Counted from the stretch's first letter, positions 1 to 7,195 are shown. The stretch is DNA of 9,242 bases from Balneolaceae bacterium (GCA_007123785.1 SLGL01000305.1:1-9242), one strand, 5' to 3'. Numbers and translations are program-made. Notes: a model not told the origin generated them from the sequence alone.

Positions 1-469
1 AAAATATCCTGAACAGATCGCCGATCATATTAACAATACCATCAGACAGCAGCTCACTCAATGCTTCAATATCACTTGTGGTTCTCGTGATGAGCCGCCC
101 GATGGGATTTTTATCAAAAAACTGGACGTGAAGAGACTGTATTTTTTCAAAAACTGAATTTCGCAGGCTATAGAGCACCCCCTGACCAAACCACCGCGTG
201 ATGTAGGTATTCAGAATCAGTATTACAAACTCACCGAGCAGTGCAAAGACAAGCAGGAAAATAATCCAGATAAGCCCGTCAACATCACCAATGGCAATGT
301 AATCGTCCACAGCCACCTGTGTGAGCTTGGGTCTTACTGTTCCGAGGAAAGCAGCAGCGAGGGTAAGTACAATGGCAAATACCGCCCACCAGCGATAAGG
401 TTTAAAGAAGTAATAAAGCCGCCGAATCAGTACAGAATCGGCGGCTTCAGTTTTTTTTTGTTGACTCAA
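1..469 (-). CDS. ABC half-exporter, MdlB/YheH-like, N-terminal part (runs off window)
   Basis: This is the membrane-domain N-terminus (about 156 codons) of a type IV ABC exporter; the nucleotide-binding domain lies beyond base 1. The translation contains KPYRWW just before the first membrane helix, a VDDYI motif after it, a second hydrophobic segment (WIIFLLVFALLGEFVILIL), then FFDKNPIGRLITRTTSDIEAL, the first intracellular loop typical of MsbA/MdlB/YheH proteins. The start is a TTG at 469-467. An in-frame TAA sits only five codons upstream (484-482) and the codons between are ACG, AAG, GAT and CAG, so no other usual start is possible nearby. GAAGGA at 479-474 could be the ribosome site, though its spacing is short. 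A run of nine A lies at codons 4-7. The gene follows the RNase Z-like gene by 27 bp, a gap that holds the palindrome CCGGCCGG (487-494). It probably pairs with the half-transporter at 1773-3572, judging from family resemblance and proximity. Confidence 0.88.
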   Translation of the reverse strand, partial: MSQQKKTEAADSVLIRRLYYFFKPYRWWAVFAIVLTLAAAFLGTVRPKLTQVAVDDYIAIGDVDGLIWIIFLLVFALLGEFVILILNTYITRWFGQGVLYSLRNSVFEKIQSLHVQFFDKNPIGRLITRTTSDIEALSELLSDGIVNMIGDLFRIF

Positions 470-496
470 CTGATCCTTCGTTTAATCCGGCCGGTT

Positions 497-1705
497 TTAA
501 AAACGGTCGAAGTTATCGAAAGGAGTTCTTGGGGTAATATGCTTTGGAGCCCTTGAACTTCCTCTGTTGTCATCGTTGTCACTGTTTCTTCGTTCAGGCC
601 GTTTTCTTCTGCGTTCACCAGAATCATCACGGCTTCGGCTTCTACGTTCAGGAGAACTCTTTCTTTTTCTGAAGCGTTTACCACTGCTCTTATCGGATTT
701 CCTTCGTTTCGGCTTATTCGAAGAAGAAGACTTCTTGTCATCCACCTCTTTGATAAACACTTTCTGCTGCACTATGCCTTTTTCCTGCGACGGATTGGTA
801 TATATTGGCCGAAGTTCCGTAGCAAGCCATGCAGGGAAAAACTTGGCCCTTGCCTCCCGCAGTAACACAAACGGGTTGGTGTATCGCGCAGAAAAATGTC
901 CAATAACCAGAAGTTTTGTCTGTGCTTCGTTGGCAACCCGCGCTGCATCGCCCGATGTGGAGTGCCCTGTTTCGGCAGCTTTCTCGGCCAAAGACTCACT
1001 GAATGTAGCTTCGTGATACAGGATATTGGTGTTCATTGCCAGTTTTACTGCATTGGGACAATACTTTGTATCCGTAATGTAGGCAAAACTGTCGCCGGGA
1101 CGGGGGTGTCCCACAATATCATACGATTTTACGATGGTGCCATCTTCCAGCTCAAGATCTTCACCGGCTTTAAGGGCTTTAAACTGTTCATCTTCGGTAA
1201 TACCAAGCGATTTAGCTTTTTCGGCATCTACTTTACCCGGTTTATCTTTTTCCTGGAAACGGAAACCCATACAAAATGAAGTATGGTTCAGCGGACGCGC
1301 TTCCACATAATATTCTTCTTCATCCACCACCTTTTGAGACTCAAAATCTTCTTTAACTTCAACAAATGTAAGGTCGAAATTCAGATCAATATTCGCGAAA
1401 TTAAGATTCCATTCAACGAATTTTTTAATTCCTTTCGGTCCCACGATTGTTAGTTCTTTCTCCCGTCTTTGTAATTGAAGAGTTGAAAGAAGTCCTATCA
1501 AGCCTGAAAAATGATCAACATCAAAATGGCTGATGAAGATATTTTCGATCTTAGAGCGTTTTAAGCCTGCCTGTAACATCCGCATTTGAGCATTTTCACC
1601 GCAATCGAAAAGGTGAACATCACCTTCCCGCCAAAGTGCAACGGATGGCAAATGTCTGACTGCTGTTGGCGTTGCAGATGCAACACCCAAGGGTACAATA
1701 ATCAT
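497..1705 (-). CDS. rnz: Ribonuclease Z-family metallo-beta-lactamase protein with altered metal motif and Arg/Ser-rich tail
   Basis: RNase Z is the zinc endonuclease that trims the 3' trailer of tRNA precursors. The family core fills residues 1-320: the motif region SHFDVDHFSGL at 59-69, His141 in PLNH, an exosite-like arm at about 150-200, Asp212 in ITDT, HEATF at 231-235, GHSTSGDAA at 247-255 and GHFSARY at 269-275 with His270. These positions nearly match the bacterial enzyme. The first metal motif is HxDxDH (H60, D62, D64, H65) instead of the canonical HxHxDH: one zinc-ligand His is replaced by Asp, while the catalytic Asp (D64) and the remaining ligands are kept. Residues 322-402 form a low-complexity tail rich in Arg, Lys, Ser and Asp; usual family members end near 305-310. 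The ATG start follows GGGAG (1716-1712) at 6 nt. The gene lies between two ABC half-transporter genes (67 and 27 bp gaps) and is probably cotranscribed with them. Family assignment is firm; nuclease activity is unproven. Confidence 0.9.
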   Translation of the reverse strand: MIIVPLGVASATPTAVRHLPSVALWREGDVHLFDCGENAQMRMLQAGLKRSKIENIFISHFDVDHFSGLIGLLSTLQLQRREKELTIVGPKGIKKFVEWNLNFANIDLNFDLTFVEVKEDFESQKVVDEEEYYVEARPLNHTSFCMGFRFQEKDKPGKVDAEKAKSLGITEDEQFKALKAGEDLELEDGTIVKSYDIVGHPRPGDSFAYITDTKYCPNAVKLAMNTNILYHEATFSESLAEKAAETGHSTSGDAARVANEAQTKLLVIGHFSARYTNPFVLLREARAKFFPAWLATELRPIYTNPSQEKGIVQQKVFIKEVDDKKSSSSNKPKRRKSDKSSGKRFRKRKSSPERRSRSRDDSGERRRKRPERRNSDNDDNRGSSRAPKHITPRTPFDNFDRF

Positions 1706-1711
1706 TGTTTT

Positions 1712-1716
1712 CTCCC
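1712..1716 (-). promoter_or_regulatory. Ribosome binding site of the RNase Z-like gene
   Basis: GGGAG on the minus strand, 6 nt before the ATG at 1705-1703. It is one of the few good Shine-Dalgarno sequences in the window and supports that start. Confidence 0.6.
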
Positions 1717-1772
1717 GGTTGTGTTTTTATGGGCTTTTGCCGTTCAAACAAAAGGTCCCCGTGTTTTTGTTT

Positions 1773-3572
1773 TTATATTTGAGCCAATTCTTGTTCGAGT
1801 AATTGTTTACGATACATGTCGGTGTAACGTCCTTTTCCTTCGATTAATTCGTTATGAGTTCCTGCCTCTACTATGGAACCATTTTCAAGATAAAAAATTG
1901 TATCGGCGTTCTTAACCGTAGAAATTCTGTGTGAAATCATGATTGCGGTTTTATGTGCCAGCTTTACACGTAAATGTTCTAAAATGGCATCTTCTGTTTT
2001 TGTATCAACCGCACTTAAAGAATCATCGAAAATAACGATTGAGGGCTCTTTTATCATCGCCCTGGCAATGGCTGTTCGTTGTTTTTGTCCACCTGAGAGA
2101 GTAATACCTCTTTCACCCACAAGTGTCTCAAATTTTTTCTCAAAATCCAAAATATTCTCTAAAACCTGGGCATTTTCTGCAGCTTCTTTAATCTCTTCCA
2201 TGGAAGGTGTCTCTCGCCCAAAGGCGATGTTCTCTTTAATCGTGGTTGAAAACAAAAATGTTTCCTGGGGAACATAGCCTATCGATCTCCTCAGATGAGT
2301 CAGATTCCAGTCTTTTATATTTTTCCCGTCAACCAGCACTTCCCCTTCTGTTGAATCAAAAAGCCGGGGTATCAGATTCACCAGTGTGGTTTTACCCGAT
2401 CCGGTTCGCCCTACAAATGCAATGTTACTCCCTGCCTTAACTTTAAAACTTACATTTTTTAATGCATATTCATCCGAGCCGGGATATTTAAAGCTCACAT
2501 TTCTGAACTCGATATCTCCTACAATATGAGGCAGGCCGGAAACTTCAGGGTCTTTGTCTTCAATTTCCAGCGGTTCGTTGAGCATCGAATGAATCCTTTC
2601 CCAGGAAGCCAGTGATTTTTGAAGTGTGTTTACCGTATAGCCCAGAGATGCGACCGGCCAGGTAAGATAAGCGACATATATTACAAACTCGGCAATGTTT
2701 CCAACCGTAATCAGTCCGTCAATAACCATAATCCCACCACGCCAAACAACAATAACTACCGATATACCGATCAACAGATTCAGAGTGGGATGAAAAAGAG
2801 ATTCAACGAGGTCTAATCTGAGCTTTTTATTCCGGTATTCGTCACTTTCTTTCTCGAATCTTTTCTGCTCGTAATCGGTGCGGTTATAAGCTTTGATCAG
2901 GCGGATACTGCTAAATGTTTCCTGTGCCCTGCCTGCAATCCTGGAATACTGTTCCTGGATAATTAGCTGATATTTATTAATGTAACCGCTGACCCAATAA
3001 GCAAATCCTGAGAGGAACGGAAGTGGCAGCAGTGCCCAGAAGGTGAGTTCCGGGTTTACGATTAGCATCATCGTAATAATAAAACCTGCTCTTGTGAACG
3101 TGTTCACAGTATACATCAACACCGGCCCAAAATACTCCCGCACACGGGCAACATCTTCGGTAGCACGTACATAAATTTCCCCTGTCCGGTTTTCTGCAAA
3201 ATAACGCTGCGGAAGACGGAACAGCTTATCCATAATTTTGTTCCGGATATCGAACTCAATTTTACGAGAACTAACGATCAGCGTCTGCCGGGTAGCAAAC
3301 AGCAGCACCCCGTAAAGCACGACCGTACCGATAAGCAGAAATGAGTTCCAGGCGAGAATGGCACCGGCCTCACTATGGAACAAAATATTGAAAAGTGAAT
3401 CGAATTCTCCCTGGTACTGCTCCCCGAGATTCTCAACCTGGTCCATCGTATCGCGAATTAAAACAGGTATCCATATCAAAAAGAAGTTGGCTCCTGTCAG
3501 AAACAATGCCCCCAGAAGGATGATCCCTTTGTATTTTCGTAAATACTTATTTAACTCTTTTATGGAATCCAC
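1773..3572 (-). CDS. ABC half-exporter, MdlA/YheI-like, with degenerate ATP site
   Basis: A complete 599-residue half-transporter of the inner membrane. Six hydrophobic segments occupy roughly residues 16-310, and the loop motif RYFAENRTGEIYVRATEDVARVR (split by position: RYFAENRTGE at 123-132, then the Ala/Arg-rich stretch to 145) resembles MdlA/YheI. The ATP-binding domain runs from about 352: Walker A GRTGSGKTT at 388-396, Q-loop Gln436, signature LSGGQ at 492-496, Walker B IVIFD ending at Asp516, and H-loop His548. The residue after Walker B, normally the catalytic Glu, is Asp517. This Asp is known from the degenerate half of heterodimeric exporters such as TM287/288 and MdlA. The substrate is unknown; efflux of a lipid or drug-like compound is the family default. 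The start codon is GTG (3572-3570) with an in-frame TAA at 3599-3597 and no clear ribosome site. The likely partner is the truncated gene at 1-469. A 26-bp palindrome lies about 97 bp upstream. Confidence 0.93.
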   Translation of the reverse strand: MDSIKELNKYLRKYKGIILLGALFLTGANFFLIWIPVLIRDTMDQVENLGEQYQGEFDSLFNILFHSEAGAILAWNSFLLIGTVVLYGVLLFATRQTLIVSSRKIEFDIRNKIMDKLFRLPQRYFAENRTGEIYVRATEDVARVREYFGPVLMYTVNTFTRAGFIITMMLIVNPELTFWALLPLPFLSGFAYWVSGYINKYQLIIQEQYSRIAGRAQETFSSIRLIKAYNRTDYEQKRFEKESDEYRNKKLRLDLVESLFHPTLNLLIGISVVIVVWRGGIMVIDGLITVGNIAEFVIYVAYLTWPVASLGYTVNTLQKSLASWERIHSMLNEPLEIEDKDPEVSGLPHIVGDIEFRNVSFKYPGSDEYALKNVSFKVKAGSNIAFVGRTGSGKTTLVNLIPRLFDSTEGEVLVDGKNIKDWNLTHLRRSIGYVPQETFLFSTTIKENIAFGRETPSMEEIKEAAENAQVLENILDFEKKFETLVGERGITLSGGQKQRTAIARAMIKEPSIVIFDDSLSAVDTKTEDAILEHLRVKLAHKTAIMISHRISTVKNADTIFYLENGSIVEAGTHNELIEGKGRYTDMYRKQLLEQELAQI

Positions 3573-3668
3573 ATCAATGGATGAAGTGAGAAGCGCTTAG
3601 AATATGATTTATTAACCATTAAACGGATATTTCCATTCATTTATGGTTTGATAACATTTTATGATAAT

Positions 3669-3694
3669 CTGATGATTTAACGTAAAATCATCAG
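3669..3694. repeat. 26-bp near-perfect palindrome, possible operator
   Basis: The arms CTGATGATTT (3669-3678) and AAATCATCAG (3685-3694) are exact reverse complements. The six central bases AACGTA are themselves symmetric at ACGT, so only one base pair of the 26-bp unit breaks the symmetry. It lies in the 208-bp gap after the FAD oxidoreductase gene and about 97 bp before the GTG of the ABC transporter gene. No T-run follows on either strand, so it does not look like an intrinsic terminator. A binding site for a dimeric regulator of the exporter cluster is the simplest reading; an RNA hairpin in the leader is the alternative. The rest of the gap is AT-rich. It also holds a looser AACCAT...ATGGTT inverted pair (3614-3619 and 3643-3648), and no small gene is visible. 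Confidence 0.55.
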
Positions 3695-3780
3695 TATTAA
3701 TCTGCACGATTTTTCAGTTCGTGTTTTTACATTTCGTCCTGCTCTGTTTTACATCTGAAAGACCATTTTATCCGTTCATC

Positions 3781-4821
3781 TCATTTATCGAATTTTTTCA
3801 GCCAGTCTTTGGCAAGCCGGTACCCTGAACTGTATGCATTGTCAATGGTGTTTCCTTGATAATAATCGCCGATCAGGGCAAGTGGAGCGTCTTCATCTTC
3901 CAACTCAAAGTAGTAATGATCTCCAATGACTTTTTTTGCCCGGCTGTAGCGCCAAAAATGGAGTTGCTGCCACTCCGGAGCTGAAACAAATCCTCCTGCT
4001 ATCCTGGTGAATTCACCCAGCATTTCACGGATCACCGTTTCGCGGTCACTGTTTTGGTGTTTTCGGGTAAACGTTTCATTAGCCTGTATAACAAAAGACG
4101 TTTCACCAGTCTCATTCCGTTTCGACCTTTCATTTGATATAAAATCGAGGATACTGTTCACACAAACAATTCCTTCCCAATTCGGGGATGGGGCATCACC
4201 ATATCCTGCCATCAGTGAAAATGCCGGGCGATAGTGAACTTCATCAATCTTCCGGACAATCTTCAGTGTATTTATTTCATCAATAGTGGTGTTTAAAATT
4301 CCGTAAGCCTGAGGAGCCGGCATTGCAAGAATCACAGCATCTACACCCACGGCTTCACTGCTGGTTAAGTTGATCATCCACGAGCGTTTACGGGAGCGGT
4401 TTGTTCCAAAATAGGTCAGCCCCCCAACTCGGGTATTGGTGCGTACATCCACCCAGCGACCCAAGTACTTTCCTATCGCATTCATCCCGTTAACAGATGT
4501 AAAGACAGTAGAGTTTGATTCATTTGGATAGCGGTTCAATAAATTTTCACCGTCGTAGCCGGAAAAATTCCTTCCCCAGACCCGGATCAGATTTTTCTCA
4601 AGCAGCTCAGCAGTAAATTCTTTGAACTCTTCTGATTCGGCTTTGAAATAAGCAAGTCCGTGGTCAAGTTTTTCATTTAAATCTTTCCCGGCATAACGTG
4701 TAGCCATACGTCCGCCGTAACCCCTGCTCTTTTCAAAGATTGTAACTTCATGTCCCGCTTTTGCCAGGAGCCTTCCCGCAGTTAATCCGGAGATTCCCGC
4801 TCCAATAATGCCAATGACCAT
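3781..4821 (-). CDS. Renalase-like FAD-dependent oxidoreductase
   Basis: A 346-residue flavoprotein of the amine-oxidase/renalase-like family, probably soluble and cytoplasmic. The N-terminus is an ADP-binding Rossmann fold: GAGISG at 7-12, with Glu30 at the end of the second strand for the adenosine ribose. EKSRGYGGRMATRY at 30-43 is the hallmark of the renalase-like subgroup, and DHG at 53-55 follows. HFWRYSRA at 288-295 matches the conserved family motif near the flavin. The C-terminus has the second FAD motif, IGDYYQGNTIDNAYSSGYRLA at 317-336 (key residues G318, D319, G323, N328, A329, S331, G333). The length fits the family. Bacterial members are mostly uncharacterised; proposed roles include oxidation of abnormal reduced nicotinamide isomers or of amines, and nothing here decides between them. 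The ATG has no clear Shine-Dalgarno, only an AT-rich leader. It follows the AtuA-type gene by 116 bp; a functional link is not established. Confidence 0.85.
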   Translation of the reverse strand: MVIGIIGAGISGLTAGRLLAKAGHEVTIFEKSRGYGGRMATRYAGKDLNEKLDHGLAYFKAESEEFKEFTAELLEKNLIRVWGRNFSGYDGENLLNRYPNESNSTVFTSVNGMNAIGKYLGRWVDVRTNTRVGGLTYFGTNRSRKRSWMINLTSSEAVGVDAVILAMPAPQAYGILNTTIDEINTLKIVRKIDEVHYRPAFSLMAGYGDAPSPNWEGIVCVNSILDFISNERSKRNETGETSFVIQANETFTRKHQNSDRETVIREMLGEFTRIAGGFVSAPEWQQLHFWRYSRAKKVIGDHYYFELEDEDAPLALIGDYYQGNTIDNAYSSGYRLAKDWLKKFDK

Positions 4822-4937
4822 CTTTATTAATAAAAATTTCTTTAGTTAGCTGATTGATTCTTGCAACGCTCTGAAGTTAATGAACTATTCGCTCTACTTC
4901 CTGAATTTTTTTAGAACAGTGAATGCTTGTAAAGGCA

Positions 4938-6305
4938 TTAAAGCCTGTACAAATGCACTTTAGGCACAGCCGCATTCTTGTCAAGAAGTGCAGGCCAGTA
5001 TGCCACCACTTCGCTGGCTTTAGGTCGCCCTCCGGCAAAACCTGTGACACCACTGGGTCCGGTTAAAATGAGGGGAGCGATCTCTTTTCCGAATCGGTCC
5101 AGATCCTCTTTTGAATCACCGTGAACGGAAAATCGCATCTGGACTTCATTCAGATCGGCCCGGTCTTTTTTCAGTTCGGCGGGATCTTCATTGCAGGCGT
5201 TAACCCCTACAAATTCAATGTTAGCATCCCTAAAATTGATACCCAGCTTTTCTGCCCGCCTGAGGAGTATATCTCCGGCAGTTTTCGCTTTTTCAAGGGC
5301 ATCAGGCCAACAATAAACCAGGGTCGATGAGAGTTTAAATCCATCGATATAACTGGCTGAAATTTTATATGTGGGGGTTTCGGGCCGGCCTTTAATCCCC
5401 CAAACTTTCACCCGGTTTTTCTTTTCCTGTTTGAGCTGAACGGTTGTAAAATCGGCAATACAATCTGGGGTAATGTACTCAGAGGGATTCCCGATTTCGT
5501 ATAAAAGCTGCTCTTTTACTGTCATCTCCGAAACCAGGCCGCCAGTGCCTTCGTGTTTGGTCACATAAAAGCTTCCGTCGGGATATGCCTCTATAATTGG
5601 AAAACCAATATCTGCCAAATTGTTAACCATTTTCCAATCGGTAAAATTGCCTCCCGAGACCTGGCCTCCGCACTCAATAATATGACCGGCGATCGTGCCC
5701 GCCGCCATCTGGTCGTAATTCTCAAAGTCCCACTCAAATTCATAAATCATCGGTGCAAGGGTAAGCCCGGTATCAGTTACCCTTCCTGTGATAATAATAT
5801 CCGCTCCTTTTTCCAGTGCTTCCACTACCGGCCTGCTCCCGAAATAGACATTAGCGCTGAGTAGATCCTTTTTCACTGTCTCAATTGGATCGCCGGTTTC
5901 CATATTTTTAAGCAGATGGCCTTCCGTAATTAAGCTGTCAAGATCAGGAAGAATATTATCTCCATCTACCACGGCCACGGTGATGCCACTATATCCGGCT
6001 TTTTGAGCCACACTCAGGATAGCATCCTTGCAGGCTATCGGATTCACTCCCCCTGCATTCGAAATCACCTTCACCCTGTCATGTTTGATCTCCCCAAGCA
6101 CTGCCTCAATAACATCCACAAAATCGCGGGCGTAACCATACTTTTCGTTACGCATCCTCTGTTTCTGCATAATCGACATCGTTACTTCGGCAAGATAATC
6201 CATCACCAGGTAATCTATCTTTCCCTTTTTTACCTGATTGATGGGAGCATTGGGCAGATCACCCCAAAAACCCTGTCCTGATGCAATTTTGATGAACTCT
6301 TTCAC
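4938..6305 (-). CDS. AtuA-type protein (DUF1446), N-terminal domain only
   Basis: A 455-residue protein of the acyclic terpene utilisation AtuA family (DUF1446), whose biochemical function is unknown. Visible family motifs are SGQGFWGD at 9-16, SNAGGVNP at 82-89, DGDN at 114-117, FGSRPVVEAL at 155-164, ADIIITGRVTDTGLTLAP at 168-185, GHIIECGGQVSGGNF at 207-221, EAYPDGSFYVTKHEGTGGLV at 239-258 and a final GPSGVTGFAGGRPKASEV. The chain ends shortly after this motif. AtuA proteins of terpene degraders carry a further ferredoxin-fold domain (ARSGDKGD-type); it is absent here, and no gene for it lies in the 116-bp gap that follows. The start is GTG at 6305-6303, fixed by GGAGG 4 nt upstream; the next in-frame ATG would remove 34 conserved residues. 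No geranyl-CoA carboxylase or acyl-CoA dehydrogenase gene is nearby, so terpene breakdown should not be assumed. Confidence 0.88.
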   Translation of the reverse strand: MKEFIKIASGQGFWGDLPNAPINQVKKGKIDYLVMDYLAEVTMSIMQKQRMRNEKYGYARDFVDVIEAVLGEIKHDRVKVISNAGGVNPIACKDAILSVAQKAGYSGITVAVVDGDNILPDLDSLITEGHLLKNMETGDPIETVKKDLLSANVYFGSRPVVEALEKGADIIITGRVTDTGLTLAPMIYEFEWDFENYDQMAAGTIAGHIIECGGQVSGGNFTDWKMVNNLADIGFPIIEAYPDGSFYVTKHEGTGGLVSEMTVKEQLLYEIGNPSEYITPDCIADFTTVQLKQEKKNRVKVWGIKGRPETPTYKISASYIDGFKLSSTLVYCWPDALEKAKTAGDILLRRAEKLGINFRDANIEFVGVNACNEDPAELKKDRADLNEVQMRFSVHGDSKEDLDRFGKEIAPLILTGPSGVTGFAGGRPKASEVVAYWPALLDKNAAVPKVHLYRL

Positions 6306-6309
6306 AAAA

Positions 6310-6314
6310 CCTCC
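6310..6314 (-). promoter_or_regulatory. Ribosome binding site fixing the GTG start of the AtuA-type gene
   Basis: GGAGG on the minus strand, 4 nt before the GTG at 6305-6303. It is the strongest Shine-Dalgarno match in the window and decides the start. The 147-bp gap upstream (6306-6452) holds no gene and no promoter that I can place with confidence. Confidence 0.65.
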
Positions 6315-6452
6315 AATTGTTTCTGAAATAACTTCATTTCGAATATCGTAAAAAGATCGGAGAAATGAATGGTGGTAAAGAACTTTGAACCATTAAATAA
6401 TAATGAATACCAAACAGAGAGCTGAGATAGAGCCGCTTGATCTGAATGCCCG

Positions 6453-7190
6453 TCATATTGCCGAAACACGGCCGTGCTGAGGCTGAAGGGTCACTTCCTC
6501 AATAACAGTCCGGGCTGAGAATTCGCTCATAGTAACAATTAATGAGGCCACATCCGTTGGATTTATCAGCTTCTCAGGACTCATATCAGATTCATCCCAT
6601 GATGATGAATGGGTTTGACCCAGGTTAATTGCTGTAACTCCGATATCAGTTTTTTTCAGTTCATCACGCAGGGAACGAGTATAACCAAGAAGTGCGTGTT
6701 TGGATGCGGAGTAAGCACCGCTGTCGGCCAGCCCTCTGAGTGCTCCCACCGATGACATGTTGATAATTTTTGCACGATCCATCTTTAATAATCCGGGCAG
6801 AAATCGTTTCACAATGTTTACCGCTGCAAACAGGTTCACATTCATCTGATTACGAAACTCTTCTTCTGTAGTTTCCAACAGTGTTTTGTAGAGATAACTC
6901 CCCGCATTGTTGATTAGAATACCCGGCTCCGGGAATCCCGCTGGTATACGCAAACGGCTAACGGCCTCCTCTGAGGTAGCATCGCACACCAGCAATCCCA
7001 CCTGTTCGGCACCAGCCTCCTGACTGAGTAATTTTGTTTGTTCCAGATTTTTTTTATTGCGGGCCAGTAAGAGCAGCGGTCTGCGGGTCATTGCAGCAAA
7101 CGTGATGGCAATACTGCGGCCAATTCCCTGGCTGGCTCCTGTAATCAAAACAGAAGATTCTTTATAACTCATTCGATTGGTTTTCTTCAC
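6453..7190 (-). CDS. Short-chain dehydrogenase/reductase (SDR)
   Basis: A classical SDR of up to 245 residues, a cytoplasmic NAD(P)-dependent oxidoreductase. The cofactor motif TGASQGIG is at 17-24, LLARN at 41-45 has an Arg that suggests NADP(H), and NNAG is at 94-97. Asn118 lies in NVNL, and the catalytic triad is completed by Ser147, Tyr160 and Lys164 (YSASK). The C-terminus EEVTLQPQHG is typical of SDRs related to FabG-like 3-oxoacyl reductases. The substrate cannot be read from the sequence. Two starts are possible: GTG at 7190-7188, with AAAGG 5 nt upstream, or ATG at 7172-7170 (residue 7); the first has the better ribosome site. It begins 9 nt after the queE stop, so it is very likely in the queD-queE operon. 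Whether it shares the pathway is unknown. An SDR next to an AtuA-type gene recalls AtuB/AtuG of terpene degraders, but this is weak evidence. Confidence 0.9.
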   Translation of the reverse strand: MKKTNRMSYKESSVLITGASQGIGRSIAITFAAMTRRPLLLLARNKKNLEQTKLLSQEAGAEQVGLLVCDATSEEAVSRLRIPAGFPEPGILINNAGSYLYKTLLETTEEEFRNQMNVNLFAAVNIVKRFLPGLLKMDRAKIINMSSVGALRGLADSGAYSASKHALLGYTRSLRDELKKTDIGVTAINLGQTHSSSWDESDMSPEKLINPTDVASLIVTMSEFSARTVIEEVTLQPQHGRVSAI

Positions 7191-7195
7191 TCAGG

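Noticed and set aside
487..494. CCGGCCGG palindrome between the RNase Z-like gene and the second ABC gene
   Set aside because: Eight bases are too short to claim a terminator or operator, and no T-run follows. It is recorded only in the gene description.
567..1016. Plus-strand frame of 149 codons rich in Leu, Ser and Arg
   Set aside because: It is the antisense shadow of the Arg/Ser-rich tail and core of the RNase Z-like gene, and it has no family motifs.
4922..4939. AATGC...GCATT inverted repeat at the stop of the AtuA-type gene as a terminator
   Set aside because: The stem is only 5 bp with an 8-nt loop, and the run that follows on the minus strand is A-rich, not T-rich.
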